Below are positions 56,101-61,368 of a stretch of DNA of 64,000 nucleotides, one piece after another. Both the position numbers and the translations under genes were made by a program. Origin of the DNA: Amblyomma americanum (lineage: Eukaryota > Arthropoda > Arachnida > Ixodida > Ixodidae); assembly GCF_052857255.1 (NCBI RefSeq), contig NC_135500.1, positions 108,699,701 to 108,763,700 of the forward strand, read 5' to 3'. Under the pieces are notes generated by a model. The model made no database searches. It saw only the letters and a program-made list of their open reading frames with translations, and was not told where the DNA came from. The stretch's first letter is position 1, and each line of letters starts with the position of its first letter.

Positions 56101-58308
56101 CCTTTACCTGCCTTCCACACTAACTTTTTACAAAAGCAACAATAGCAAGAAGTTTGCCTAAAGCCACTCTGAAGAAGTTAAAAAAAAAAGAAGGTGGCAA
56201 CAAAAAAAAGCAAGTGATTTATCACTCAAGGCACATGAAAAAATGTTTCACTTTAAATGAAACCAGTTCCAGGTTACAAGTATGTTTGACAGGCTGCGTT
56301 TTGTACAGTAAAATCCTTTTTTAATTAATTTCTGCAAATTTCTTTAAAAGCTAAATGAGAGGGATACTGAGGGATGCAGACTGGATAACCCTGTATCACT
56401 CTCAAATAAGCAGGGGCTCTTTAATGTACAGCTTTTGTCAAAAGTGTAGAGCCCAAGCGATTTGCTTCCGAGCCACACTGCGTGGCACATAATGCATACC
56501 CGGCCCACTCCAAATCTTCTGAAGGTAAGAAGGCCTTTGGTTCTACCCCCTCCAATGCGTAGGACTTCCACAAATGCTACAGAAGTTAAAGGGGTTCTGA
56601 AAGGGGTCTCAACAAAGATGTGATGCCTAGGATGCTAAAGAACGCCGCTTCACAAATATCCTCCAGCAAGAATTTTTTAGATGCACTTGTGGAAGCTGAG
56701 TTATCTATAGTTAAAATTTGAATTTCCACGTCTTCGTGTCTTTCCTGCGCTCTTTCGCTGGCCCCTTGCACTCGCCCCTTCTGCTGGCTACCGATGTGCG
56801 AACAAATGCTAGCAGTCTGCTGCTGATGCAATGAGCGCTACATGACGTAAAGAGCGCGGATGCTGACGTAACGGGCGCGAATTCGGGCGAAAGCCCAGCA
56901 CCGCAGGTCGCCGCTAGGCGCGAAAGCGGTAGTTTTAAAAATTGTATTGTAAATTATCGCCTCGCTTTTGAGGTCTTGTACACGGCATGAATGCTCGTTG
57001 GCCTGTACTCTACATAATGCGAGCATTTTATAGACAACCTCAAACACCTTTTTCAGGGTCTTTTTAACTGTGTCAAGGCTACAGAAGCTCCACTTAGATG
57101 CAAACCTCCTGGGCTCTGAATTTTTGACAAGGGCTGTACATCTTGTACCTGTGTAACAAACACACCTGCACTTAAGAAAAGAAGGATCATTGTCTCGAAT
57201 TAAGTTTTATGGGGTTTAACATCCCAAAGCAGCTCAGGCTATGAGGGATGCTATAGTGGACGGCTCCTGACAATGTTGACCACCTGGGGTTCTTGAACGT
57301 GCACTGACACCGCACAGTACACGGGCCTCTAGCATTTTGCCTACATCGAAATGCGGCCATCACGGCTGGGATCCAACCCGCGTCTCTCGGGTAAGGAGCC
57401 GAGCACCATAACCACTAATCCACTGCAGTGGCTCACATTGTTTGGAATGTACTACAGACTGTGACAAAGGTAAATTTATGAATTTCAGTCTCCAAACGAC
57501 GCACACTACTTAGAAAGTTCACCCCTACAATATATTATTAAAGTTACAGTTTAACTAAGCAGAACAAATTTTCGATTTGTTAGCAAAAATATGCCTTTCA
57601 AAAAAAAAAGTAGCATTTAACAAATCCCCAACAAGGCTGCACACAACACTAAGTTGATGAGCCGCACAATGGGTGTGAAAAACAAAATGCCCTTTGGACA
57701 ATACTTAGGATGTAACAAATGCTTCTTTGGACATGTTTTTACCTTTAGTTTGAGCCCTTGAGAGCTTTGTTTTCCTGACATGGGCACCATGGGTACTCAA
57801 CAACAAATTCCTTCAGTTCTGTGCAATGAAACACACTGTCCAAACACTTCAGCCATGCTAACGCAGATAACTCTGATCCTCTTAAATGTCACGCCATATC
57901 TGTTGCCTTTTTCTCTAACGAGCACAAAATATTCCAGCAAAACAAGACCAAGAAATTTTCAAAACGAAAGAAACCACAGCCTTTCTATAGGTATCCTAGA
58001 AATTTGCAACATTGTTTAAAACTCAGTAAGCAGAATATGCATCTACAAATGGATTACAAGGAGCACATAAGCACAGCAATTGCATGGCAAGTAAAAAAGA
58101 AAACGGACGAGCAAGAGAGCACTGCCACCTCCTGCAGAGCCTCACAGCCATCTCCAGCAATCCTTTCATGTCTACAAGAAAACACAGCAAAAAAACAGCA
58201 GCCTGCTGGAGACAGGCAAACAAGGACAAAACAAAGACAAAACAAAGGAAAACTACTCACACACATAAGCGCAAGCCTAGCCTTTATGTTGCGCCTAAGC
58301 ACATCCAT
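8005..58308 (-). CDS. TMCC: TMCC-family transmembrane and coiled-coil protein (whole spliced gene)
   Basis: The exons joined in order are 58261-58308 (candidate), 52785-52955, 38660-38876, 36088-36319, 32842-32907, 23426-23756, 17905-17970, 11497-11652, 8253-8437 and 8005-8125. All internal junctions are GT-AG and phases match, giving 530 residues (508 if translation starts at the ATG at 52935-52937). TMCC proteins are ER membrane proteins; vertebrate members are reported at ER contact or fission sites. Visible here are a low-complexity N-terminus, a first coiled-coil block with [16 protein letters not shown] and [17 protein letters not shown], a Gly/Ser-rich linker, a Pro/Ser-rich segment, a second coiled coil with [20 protein letters not shown] and [14 protein letters not shown], and two C-terminal membrane helices. 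Family assignment is firm. The N-terminus is the uncertain part. Regulation cannot be read from the sequence. Confidence 0.9.
8126..8252 (-). other. Last TMCC intron (127 bp)
   Basis: The only short intron of the gene. It has a GT donor at 8251-8252 and an AG acceptor at 8126-8127. Nothing else is visible in it. Confidence 0.8.
8253..8437 (-). CDS. TMCC: TMCC exon: end of coiled coil and first membrane helix
   Basis: The exon opens with [15 protein letters not shown], a Gln-rich coiled-coil end matching the family, followed by [17 protein letters not shown]. The hydrophobic helix [20 protein letters not shown] comes next, and the exon ends ITMPFLQS. Donor GTGATGG and acceptor TTGCAG are in place. 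Phase 0 in, phase 2 out. The order of Gln tract, LVNVLL and VSTLAN is the strongest family signature. Confidence 0.93.
8771..8850 (-). mobile_element. LINE 3' end (about 80 bp)
   Basis: Begins TCATCATCAGCCTAACTAGG and continues with CCCACTGCAGGGCAAAGACC. Read on the minus strand it ends in TGATGATGA, the tail type of tick LINEs. It is strongly 5'-truncated. Confidence 0.6.
9292..9560 (+). pseudogene. Tc1/mariner-like transposase, N-terminal fragment
   Basis: The plus strand encodes [20 protein letters not shown], then [18 protein letters not shown] and NEGRLEDAP. This looks like the paired helix-turn-helix DNA-binding part of Tc1-like transposases, including the GR-L-TVNRI-like second helix. 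In-frame stops follow (for example at about 9430) and the DDE catalytic domain is absent. No terminal repeats were found. It is a relic lying opposite to TMCC in an intron. Confidence 0.55.
9878..10183 (-). mobile_element. tRNA-derived SINE (Ruka-type), old copy
   Basis: Reverse orientation. The A/B-box head sits at the right end (CCACGGCGG, GGGTTCAAACCC). The body ATCTTTAACATGCACTGACATC and the tail with GAAGAAAGGAAGAAAGAGGTGCC follow leftwards. Many substitutions mark it as old. Confidence 0.8.
11497..11652 (-). CDS. TMCC: TMCC exon: second coiled coil
   Basis: Exactly 52 codons, phase 0 on both sides, with acceptor GGTGCAG and donor GTGAGG. It reads [20 protein letters not shown], then [20 protein letters not shown] and [12 protein letters not shown]. 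This heptad-rich stretch is the most conserved part of the TMCC family and mediates self-association in this type of protein. Confidence 0.95.
13728..14935. mobile_element. Foldback DNA element with long inverted arms
   Basis: The left arm (about 13780-14178) and right arm (about 14395-14760) are reverse complements at high similarity. For example, GGCGCCATCTGTTTTCGGCA near 14116 pairs with TGCCAAAAACAGATGGCGCC near 14444, and CTTAGTTGAGCCGTGCATGA pairs with TCATGCACGGCTCAACTACG. A roughly 215-bp loop separates them. Outer ends near 13728 (GGGGACATGG) and 14930 (GTCGTCCCAC) also match more weakly. No coding capacity is present. Confidence 0.8.
15650..16305. mobile_element. Inverted-repeat element (non-autonomous DNA transposon)
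   Basis: The left end CACGAGCAGTTTCAATGGCC and the reverse complement of the right end, CACACGGCCAATTTCAATAG, continue as ATTGAGTC and CCATCGAGTC. The arms are about 60-100 bp and imperfect. The interior has no transposase. The boundaries are approximate and no clear target duplication was found. Confidence 0.6.
17905..17970 (-). CDS. TMCC: TMCC exon: start of second coiled coil
   Basis: 22 codons, phase 0 at both ends, with acceptor GCCCTGCAG and donor GTGAGT. It reads [20 protein letters not shown] and YE. The ending runs straight into RLEEQ of the next exon and matches the family motif QEERYR. Confidence 0.93.
18760..19215 (+). mobile_element. MITE, copy 1 (shared with 52.1-52.5 kb)
   Basis: ATACGAATCTCACAAGGTTG, CATCCGAAATTTTGTATCA and CTCCGGCCGGGAATTTTACA occur in the same order as in the reverse complement of 52120-52462. 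The layout resembles non-autonomous pogo/Tigger-type elements. It has no coding capacity. Confidence 0.65.
20140..20810. repeat. Degenerate minisatellite, unit about 80 bp
   Basis: The motif CATGGTAACCACCCTCC-GGTTGC-CCTTCCTATGCTCTCACCATACCCTC recurs in varied form, with ATGGTAACC-like cores near 20198, 20282, 20340, 20419, 20479, 20561, 20698 and 20778. Spacing is often 80-84 bp, with some partial units. Confidence 0.75.
20880..21180. repeat. Polypurine low-complexity stretch
   Basis: The plus strand is strongly A/G-rich, including GGACAGAGAGAGAGAGGGAA and GAGGAGGAGAAGAAGAGAAG. The long minus-strand ORF across it is Leu/Ser/Phe-rich because of this bias, so it is not taken as a gene. Confidence 0.7.
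22757..22830 (-). mobile_element. LINE 3' tail fragment
   Basis: TTATTTATTTATTCAAGGTACC then CAGCGCCTTGAGAGGCATTA. This tail type also occurs next to the LINE ORF remnants at 30.1 and 39.2 kb in this window. Confidence 0.5.
23426..23756 (-). CDS. TMCC: TMCC exon: Ser/Pro-rich linker and start of helix
   Basis: 331 bp. The first base completes a split Asp codon, and the exon then reads [20 protein letters not shown]. This matches the family's KYGS-acidic-Ser block. A Pro/Gly/Ala-rich, probably disordered stretch of about 60 residues follows. The end becomes helical and charged: [20 protein letters not shown] and EEIEALK, which leads into the next coiled-coil exon. Acceptor TGGCTGCAG, donor GTGTGT. 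Confidence 0.9.
23988..24162 (-). mobile_element. tRNA-derived SINE (type B), internally deleted
   Basis: TATGGGGTTCAACGCCCCAA at the left and AACTGAGTCGCCACAGCGGC at the right belong to the second SINE type seen in this window. The segment encoding the B box is largely deleted. The same deletion is present in the copy at 25027-25165. Confidence 0.7.
24020..24439. repeat. Local duplication, copy 1
   Basis: About 420 bp that reappear at 25027-25446 in the same orientation. Shared landmarks include GGATGTCATAGTGGA, ACACCATGGGTGATAAAAAG and GCTCATTAGCCAAAAGGATT. Confidence 0.88.
24905..24958 (+). mobile_element. SINE head fragment
   Basis: CGCAGCGGTGGCTCAGTGGT with the A box, followed by CGGCTACTGATCCGGAGTAC. 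The body is missing. Confidence 0.7.
25027..25446. repeat. Local duplication, copy 2
   Basis: Direct repeat of 24020-24439, offset about 1007-1010 bp, with scattered differences. It contains the same internally deleted type-B SINE. Confidence 0.88.
25447..26080. other. GC- and CpG-rich block, function unknown
   Basis: CpG density and GC content rise sharply here (for example GACGCCGTCGACGGGACC and GCAGCGCCAGCGACGTGGCG) compared with the AT-rich flanks. Short ORFs exist on both strands but match no family I know. It may be a transposon 5' UTR or a promoter. Confidence 0.4.
26081..27694. other. Intronic stretch with little recognisable
   Basis: T-rich on the plus strand near 26100-26220. The part around 26460-27350 has weak inverted-repeat-like ends (a right end near 27345 whose reverse complement starts ACAGTAGCCGACAG), hinting at an old pogo-type element. 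I see nothing firmer. Confidence 0.3.
27695..27877 (+). pseudogene. ATP7: Orphan exon of a copper-transporting P-type ATPase (ATP7-like)
   Basis: 61 codons, open from an AG acceptor (CTTTGCAG) to a GC donor (GAG|GCAAGT). It reads [20 protein letters not shown] and later [18 protein letters not shown] carries the Asp phosphorylated during the P-type ATPase cycle. The SEHP motif is the nucleotide-binding signature specific to heavy-metal (P1B) ATPases, and the order and spacing match ATP7A/B. No neighbouring ATP7 exon (GDGVND, CPC, metal-binding repeats) is seen in the window. It lies antisense inside a TMCC intron. It is therefore probably a duplicated and displaced exon, although it is still open. 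An alternative is an outlying exon of a gene interleaved with this locus. Confidence 0.75.
28355..29490 (-). mobile_element. pogo-like DNA transposon relic
   Basis: The left end ATTTACACGGTTGTAAGTC and the reverse complement of the right end, ATTTACAGGATTGTAAGTAA, form inverted ends. Inside on the minus strand, about 28595-28715, it reads [16 protein letters not shown] and, after a frameshift, [20 protein letters not shown] before a stop. That is the conserved KCGIS motif and acidic tail of pogo/Tigger transposases. Most of the transposase is deleted. The boundaries are approximate. Confidence 0.6.
29500..29716 (+). mobile_element. tRNA-derived SINE, 5'-truncated
   Basis: Lacks the tRNA head. 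The body TTAAAGATCCCCAGGTGGTC and the tail GTGAGACAGATACTGCAGCA and CCCCAAAAACCAATTTT are present. Confidence 0.82.
30115..30760 (-). pseudogene. LINE reverse-transcriptase C-terminus (CR1/Jockey-like)
   Basis: A 145-codon minus ORF (30311-30748) begins [20 protein letters not shown] and contains [37 protein letters not shown] and [15 protein letters not shown]. This is the standard end of a non-LTR reverse-transcriptase ORF (the WDPY, LGW-L-RR and W-N-LP motifs). Downstream, 30115-30165 holds a tail like TTTATTAATAGAATACCTGC. The element is strongly 5'-truncated, as LINE copies usually are. Confidence 0.82.
31171..32460 (+). mobile_element. Tigger/pogo-like DNA transposon, internally deleted
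   Basis: 1290 bp flanked by TA (31169-31170 and 32461-32462). The left end is CAGCCGAGTCCACGTATAAC. The reverse complement of the right end is CAGTCGAGCCCGCTTATAAC. The inside encodes only the acidic C-terminal tail of a Tigger-type transposase. The DNA-binding and catalytic domains are gone. Confidence 0.82.
31936..32268 (+). pseudogene. C-terminal remnant of Tigger-like transposase
   Basis: The plus strand reads [20 protein letters not shown], then [20 protein letters not shown] and [15 protein letters not shown]. Tigger/Jerky-type transposases end with such an acidic tail and a short helix after the DDE domain. The first Met is arbitrary and no catalytic residue remains. It is a passenger inside the 31171-32460 element. 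Confidence 0.7.
32842..32907 (-). CDS. TMCC: TMCC exon: Gly-rich amphipathic block
   Basis: 66 bp, phase 2 on both sides. The acceptor CATCCAG is followed by the completed Ser codon. It reads [20 protein letters not shown] then Thr and a split Asp, with donor GTAAGT. It corresponds to the family's GVV-VKGG-SGLSQATH segment. In vertebrate TMCC proteins this is followed by a conserved SKP-EFASLI-NKFGSADNI block, which is not encoded in any exon found here. Confidence 0.88.
33032..33236 (-). mobile_element. tRNA-derived SINE (type B)
   Basis: The left end GGTTGGTTTAACGTCCCAAA is the SINE 3' end. The right end holds the complement of the B box (GATTGAACCTGCG) and of the A box (CCCCTGAGCC). An internal part of the body is deleted. 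Confidence 0.8.
33413..33660 (-). mobile_element. tRNA-derived SINE (type B)
   Basis: Full-length layout in reverse orientation, from GGTTTACGGGGTTTAACGTC to GCCACCGAGCTACTGCAGCA, with the B-box complement GGGATCGAACTTGCG. Confidence 0.85.
36088..36319 (-). CDS. TMCC: TMCC exon: first coiled coil
   Basis: 232 bp, entering in phase 1 and leaving in phase 2, with acceptor TTTGTGCACAG and donor GTGAGA. It reads [40 protein letters not shown] and [14 protein letters not shown] short variable piece follows, then [33 protein letters not shown] and QP-DVL are all hallmarks of the family's first coiled-coil block, so this exon alone identifies the gene. Confidence 0.95.
36885..38492 (+). mobile_element. 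pogo/Tigger-type DNA transposon with transposase remnant
   Basis: 1608 bp flanked by TA (36883-36884 and 38493-38494). The left end is CCGTAAAAACCCGCATATAA. The reverse complement of the right end is CCGTCAAAACCTGCGTATAA. Each end is followed by ATAATACGAGG, with an extra partial copy of the repeat on the right. It contains a broken pogo transposase. Confidence 0.88.
37186..38514 (+). pseudogene. pogo-family transposase (POGK-like), frameshifted
   Basis: Three frames are needed. 37186-37407 holds the N-terminal helix-turn-helix ([20 protein letters not shown] then [17 protein letters not shown]). About 37385-37680 holds the CENP-B-like second DNA-binding region ([20 protein letters not shown]). 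37843-38350 holds the catalytic core ([43 protein letters not shown]) and the C-terminus [18 protein letters not shown] motif near the first catalytic Asp is visible in a shifted frame with a stop just before it. The second catalytic Asp, expected in LVLDSF, is Gln here (LVLQAF). The enzyme is dead by frameshift and active-site loss. Confidence 0.85.
38660..38876 (-). CDS. TMCC: TMCC exon: helical segment before first coiled coil
   Basis: 217 bp, phase 0 in and phase 1 out, with acceptor TTCTACCAG and donor GTGAGG. It starts [20 protein letters not shown], passes through an Ala/Gly-rich linker, and then reads [20 protein letters not shown] and [14 protein letters not shown]. The PD-RT-A-H-KI-IK-EQ-RD pattern is the conserved start of the TMCC coiled-coil region. 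The last base joins the next exon to give Asp, so the protein continues DNVNEYLKL. Confidence 0.92.
39205..39790 (-). pseudogene. LINE reverse-transcriptase C-terminus, decayed
   Basis: A minus-strand ORF (39332-39643) includes [33 protein letters not shown] and [13 protein letters not shown], which correspond to the end of a Jockey/CR1-type RT ORF (LPSLA-RR, RLSLFHK, TAREWNGLP in intact relatives). Upstream, 39660-39760 shows a shifted [16 protein letters not shown]. The 3' end with TTTGTTTATTTGATTCC lies at 39205-39245. Several substitutions and shifts make it inactive. Confidence 0.65.
40757..41568. mobile_element. TTAA-flanked inverted-repeat element (804 bp)
   Basis: TTAA at 40757-40760 and 41565-41568 encloses a sequence beginning AGGGACTATGCA and ending TGCATAATCCCT, whose reverse complement is AGGGATTATGCA. 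The interior is CpG-rich with no transposase. TTAA duplication suggests piggyBac-type mobilisation, but the terminal bases are not the usual CCC, so the superfamily is open. Confidence 0.7.
41637..41700 (+). mobile_element. SINE tail fragment
   Basis: AAATCCCTTCCCTTACGGCG then CGGTTCAGGTGTCCACCGAG and GCGCCATTTTTC: the 3' part of the SINE body only. Confidence 0.6.
41824..42062 (-). mobile_element. tRNA-derived SINE (type B) with 10-bp target duplication
   Basis: A full-length reverse copy. The right end has the A/B-box complement (GGGATCGAACCCGTG, AACCACTGAGCCATCGCGGC). It is flanked by the exact duplication GTAATGCAAT (41814-41823 and 42063-42072), which proves retroposition. Confidence 0.9.
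44808..45541. mobile_element. Inverted-repeat MITE (734 bp), pogo-type ends
   Basis: The left end CAGTAAAACCTTATTACAAG continues AGACACTC. The reverse complement of the right end, CAGTATAATCTCGTTACAAG, continues AGACACTC. It starts after TA on the left; the right flank is CA, probably a mutated TA. Another GAGTGTCTCTTGTA copy lies inside near 45431. No ORF of interest. Confidence 0.72.
47240..47470. repeat. C-rich, strand-biased low-complexity stretch
   Basis: The plus strand is made of loose CCACC/CACCCTCCA motifs with almost no G, for example CCCACCCACTGCCAACCTAG. ORFs across it are compositional. Confidence 0.6.
47984..48280. mobile_element. Short inverted-repeat MITE (about 297 bp)
   Basis: TTTAACCCTTTAAGCACCAA at the left and GGCTCTTAAAGGGTCAAAGT at the right are inverted. 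The shared core is ACCCTTTAAG. No coding capacity. Confidence 0.5.
49619..49708 (-). other. Exon-like 90-bp block, unassigned
   Basis: Bounded by a strong acceptor (TCTCCTCCTCTTCTAG) and a donor (GATG|GTAGGC) on the minus strand. One frame is open: [20 protein letters not shown] then AESLLAPDR. Its phase (2 in, 2 out) does not fit the phase-0 junction between the neighbouring TMCC exons. If it is an exon it belongs to another isoform arrangement or acts as a stop-introducing cassette. Confidence 0.3.
50675..50722. repeat. TGAA microsatellite
   Basis: About eleven uninterrupted copies of the tetranucleotide GAAT/TGAA. Confidence 0.95.
52120..52462 (-). mobile_element. MITE, copy 2 (shared with 18.8-19.2 kb)
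   Basis: In reverse orientation it ends CATAAATGAAATTCTACTGTA. Its reverse complement shares GCGAATCTCACAGGGT, ATCCAAAATTTGTATCATCC and CTCCGGCCAGGGAATTTTAC with the element at 18760-19215. Confidence 0.65.
52785..52955 (-). CDS. TMCC: TMCC exon: basic, Pro/Ser-rich N-terminal region
   Basis: 57 codons, phase 0 on both sides, with acceptor GTGTCTTCCAG and donor GTGAGC. It reads [40 protein letters not shown] and [16 protein letters not shown], a disordered, Pro/Ser-rich and finally acidic segment. The Met at 52935-52937 could itself start a 508-residue protein if the exon is preceded by a non-coding one. Because the frame is open to the acceptor, an upstream coding exon fits equally well. 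Confidence 0.85.
53476..53765 (-). mobile_element. tRNA-derived SINE (Ruka-type)
   Basis: A nearly full reverse copy: tail AATTGGTTTTTGGGGGGAAA at the left, body CCACCTGGGGATCTTTAG, head complement GGGTTCGAACCCGGGAACTC and ACCACTGAGCCACTGCGGCA at the right. Part of the body (the GTGCACTGACATC segment) is deleted. Confidence 0.88.
56586..57067. mobile_element. TTAA-flanked inverted-repeat element (474 bp)
   Basis: TTAA at 56586-56589 and 57064-57067 flanks ends AGGGGTTCTGAAAGGGG and, reverse-complemented from the right, AAAGACCCTGAAAAAGG. The similarity is imperfect but collinear. The CpG-rich interior has no transposase. Confidence 0.6.
57203..57434 (-). mobile_element. tRNA-derived SINE (type B)
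   Basis: A full-length reverse copy: GTTTTATGGGGTTTAACATC at the left and the head complement GGGATCCAACCCGCG and ACTAATCCACTGCAGTGGC at the right. Confidence 0.85.
58261..58308 (-). CDS. TMCC: Candidate TMCC first coding exon
   Basis: An ATG at 58306-58308 (context CTCCATGG) opens [16 protein letters not shown], followed directly by a perfect donor GTGAGT. The donor is in phase 0, exactly what the exon at 52785-52955 needs, and that exon's frame is open to its acceptor. An in-frame TGA lies upstream of the ATG, so the reading frame begins here. The basic N-terminus has no recognised domain. The assignment rests on splice signal and phase, not on family similarity. Confidence 0.45.
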
Positions 58309-58450
58309 GGAGAAAGCAGCAGCAGCTTCTAGCGTTGCGGACGCGAGCGTGATGACTCAGGGCATCCACACCATCCATCCGGCTGTGCCCAGATAAAGCT
58401 TCCCTCACATCCACGATAAGGGGGGCGTTCGGGTTGCCTGCCGATGACGT

Positions 58451-58457
58451 TATAAAA
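58451..58457. promoter_or_regulatory. TATA-like motif upstream of candidate first exon
   Basis: TATAAAA on the plus strand (TTTTATA on the minus strand), followed on the minus strand by ACGTCAT, which resembles a CRE site. It lies about 140 bp upstream of the ATG at 58308. As a TATA box it reads better on the plus strand, so its role is uncertain. Confidence 0.25.
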
Positions 58458-60732
58458 CGACCTGTCGATAGCTCGCACTTGAAAAGGCCTTGTCTCTTCC
58501 CCCTTTTGTTTTAGTTTCCGGCTCCCATGCAGGGTCACGCGACCTTGGCAGCGTTCCTTCCTGCTATTATGCAGCCCTCCCTGTCAAACAGGCTGCTTCA
58601 GTGTACTGCACTGAACACTCTCGAACCTTGCCTGATTTCCCTCCCACAGCTATGAATGCATATGGGCCAAATGTAGTCATAGCTGACACTTATCACAGAA
58701 CGAGAAAATTATTTTTAGAAGTTCAGTTTAAGGAATACATGCACCCTCATACACACACTCCTCAATTTCTCAGATATTTAGTCTTTTTCTCCTTTCGTCT
58801 ACTATAATGCACCACAGGTTTTTTCTTTTTGAACTATGTACAAGTCACTGCTAGTTCGTTTCATTCATAAAGTTGCCCTTTTTACCACCTTGTGAAGTTT
58901 GTCCCTTCTACAGACTCTTATGACAAGATTTCTAATAGTTACAAAATGACCCGAGCATGTAAAGAACTGCAAGAACTCATAACACAAAAAAATTTAGACA
59001 TGCCTTTTTCCATCCTGTTCACAAATGCATCCCCAAAACTTCCAGCTGCCTGTCAACCCCATCACGAATATTAAACCAAGACACCCTCCTCTCATATACC
59101 ACTGCTTGTTTCATGGTGCACATTTCTGTGAATCGCAGCACACACAAATGGAGTTAAAGCTGCATGCCATTAATTAAAAGGAATTGACTAAATTCATGCA
59201 ACACTGCACTCTTGTATCTAATCCAAACTACGACATATAACACTTTTCAATCTGCACTGAGGCAAACCGTAACATTCAACAAGGAAACAATCTACATCCC
59301 TGCAGAAAGAGACGGAAACAAAGCTTGACTGCTGAAAGCGAAATAGGCAGCAATGGGTCCCTGAGCGAAACAGTGAACTGGAGAAAGCTCATTGACAAGA
59401 CTGCAATCAGCCAAAGGAGGACGCAAAGCGCAACTACTGTTACACTGTGTCAGCAATGCAAGAGGAATGTCAGCTGTTTGCTGCCAATACAATGTGTATG
59501 TTGAAATCACAATGCATGAGGACGTACAGAGAGCTGAGGATGTGCTGCCACATTATCGTATTCACGGCCCGAAGGACATTACTATGCTCTCTGGTGGATC
59601 ACAAACAGGGTTCCATTCGCCTTTCTGTGGCAGCAGCGAAGAGAGGCGTGCCTGTCCAACGCGACAACTCTTCGCAGGCCCGCCAGAAATGCAAGCAGCC
59701 GTTCAAGCGTAAGAGGAAACGAGAAAAAAAATCACGCAAGAGAAGCCATCCCGAACTCGTAATGCATCCGCATTTTTTGCTCTCAAACGGCAACGACAGC
59801 CGACAGCCAATCGTTTTCCGTCATGCCGACGTCGCCGCTCGCGTCTCCAAGATGAGGAGCCCATAAAGAAACACAATTACAGTCGTCGGCAGCGACGCAC
59901 AACACCAGTAGGCGGAGCGCGTTCAAAAGAACTCGGAACCGCGCCAGACCGTCGTCCGGCCGCGGCATTCCGAAACAGCGAACTATGCACCGCAACTGGG
60001 CTTTCCAGCCGTTCCAGCGCGAAGAGGCGATCGAAAAATCAACGGAGAGGCACGCTCTCACAAGTGGGGAGCCCTGAAGTGCGCCTGTATCGGCTTTGAC
60101 CGAGTGAGTCACGCCAGCGCAATCGTCGCTCGAAATAAACAAAAAATAGACCACGCCGAGGGAGGCAGGCACTCGAGGAGCTGCGCCAAAACGTCGCGCA
60201 GGACCATACAGATCGACACGCCTCGGAATAAGCTTTGGAGGACGCGATGAGGCCCGGCTGTGCAAAGGGCGTAACAGAGTGAATGCGCGAGTAGCAGGGG
60301 CGGAAAAAGAACAAAAGATTGGGAATACTGCGACCCACAAGGCGCGTCCGCTCCCTCCTTGCGCTTTCTTTTTTTCTGCGCTCAAAACAGGGTCCTCGCT
60401 CACTCAGCGAGCCAGCCGAAAAAGAGTTACGCGCGGCGACGCGGCTGAATGAAAGGTCAGCGCCGGAGTGCGCCTTTTTGCGCACCAAAAGCAGAACGCT
60501 ATGGCCACTAAAAACAGTCAGAAGGACGGGGAACGCCGATGCACTGCCCGCTGATTTCGCTATTCGTTTTTTTCTCGAAAAAGACACTTTGAATGCGCTA
60601 GGCAAATAAAAAATTGACTGTCGGACACCGACCGACCCACCCGGCAACGTACTTTGATCGGCGGTGTTTAGAAGAAATAGCAAAAGGCAAGCGACAAAAG
60701 AAGAGCGATGCTCAATGAGCCCGGGTCCTTAC
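58458..60732. other. Upstream/intronic region with CpG-rich end
   Basis: 58458-59600 is AT-rich with nothing recognisable. 59780-60700 is GC- and CpG-rich with long overlapping ORFs on both strands, none resembling a known protein. This composition fits a promoter or CpG-rich first-intron region for the TMCC 5' exon at 60733. Confidence 0.45.
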
Positions 60733-60850
60733 CTCGCAGAGAAAACCGACAAAACATGGGTAGTCTGCAGGGGCGCACACCTAACACAAGTTTTTTTGTT
60801 GACACACTAGCAAGACAGCCGTGCTACTCGGCGACTCGGCCATCATATGG
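60733..60850 (-). other. TMCC: Candidate alternative 5' exon of TMCC (right edge unknown)
   Basis: A strong minus-strand donor (TGCGAG|GTAAGG) lies at 60732/60733. Just before it is a short reading frame MFCRFSLR ending in phase 1. If spliced to 52955 that frame stops after a few codons and becomes an upstream ORF, so the exon would be a 5' UTR exon for a start at 52937. The transcription start is not visible; 60850 is a rough limit. Confidence 0.35.
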
Positions 60851-61056
60851 CGACCGCGGCATCACCTAGCGGTCGTGGCTGAAAGTGCTGGGTAGAAATA
60901 ATTTTACCGACCTGCCTGCAGACCACGCTGCAGACTCCACGAAAGTTTACTAAACTTTCACTTCCTCTTTTTTGTCATGACAGCCTTCATACATAACTCG
61001 CTTCTTGGACTTGGGCAGAAAATTGGCATTGGTTTTTGGCGAAACGCAAAGGTGCA

Positions 61057-61200
61057 CGAAATTATTCCAGAGCCCTCCACTACGGCACCCCTTTGTTCTC
61101 TCAGTCCCTCCTTCATTCCTTTCCTTACGGCGCGGTTCAGGTGTCGGCTGATATGTGAGACAGATACTGCGCCATATCTTTTCCCCAAAAAACAATTTTC
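61057..61200 (+). mobile_element. SINE, 5'-truncated
   Basis: Body from CGAAATTATTCCAGAGCCCT to the tail CCAAAAAACAATTTT. No tRNA head. Confidence 0.85.
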
Positions 61201-61366
61201 CAATTTTTTTGGGAAAGGGAATAACGCAGTACCTGTCTCGCATATCGGCGGACACCTGAACCGCGCCGTAAGGGAAGGAATTAAGGAGTGAAAGAATAAA
61301 GGAAGAAAGAACAGCCGCAGTGGAGGGCTCCGGAATAATTTCGACCATCGGGGGATCTTTAACGTA
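61201..61366 (-). mobile_element. SINE 3' part, inverted, head-to-tail with neighbours
   Basis: TTTTTTTGGGAAAGGGAATA through GGTGCC-like and CCGGAATAATTTCGACC to ATCTTTAACGTA. It directly abuts the preceding copy tail-to-tail and the next copy's head. Confidence 0.85.
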
Positions 61367-61368
61367 CT

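Larger units (their letters stand above)
52956..58260 (-). other. TMCC first large intron (5.3 kb)
   Basis: Contains a SINE (53476-53765), a TTAA-flanked element (56586-57067) and a type-B SINE (57203-57434). I see nothing recognisable in 52960-53470, 53770-56580 or 57440-58260. Confidence 0.6.

Noticed and set aside
59783..60683. Long minus-strand ORFs (206 and 214 codons) in overlapping frames
   Set aside because: They overlap each other in a GC-rich region, match no protein family I know, and have composition typical of CpG-rich non-coding DNA. Such ORFs are expected where stop codons are rare.
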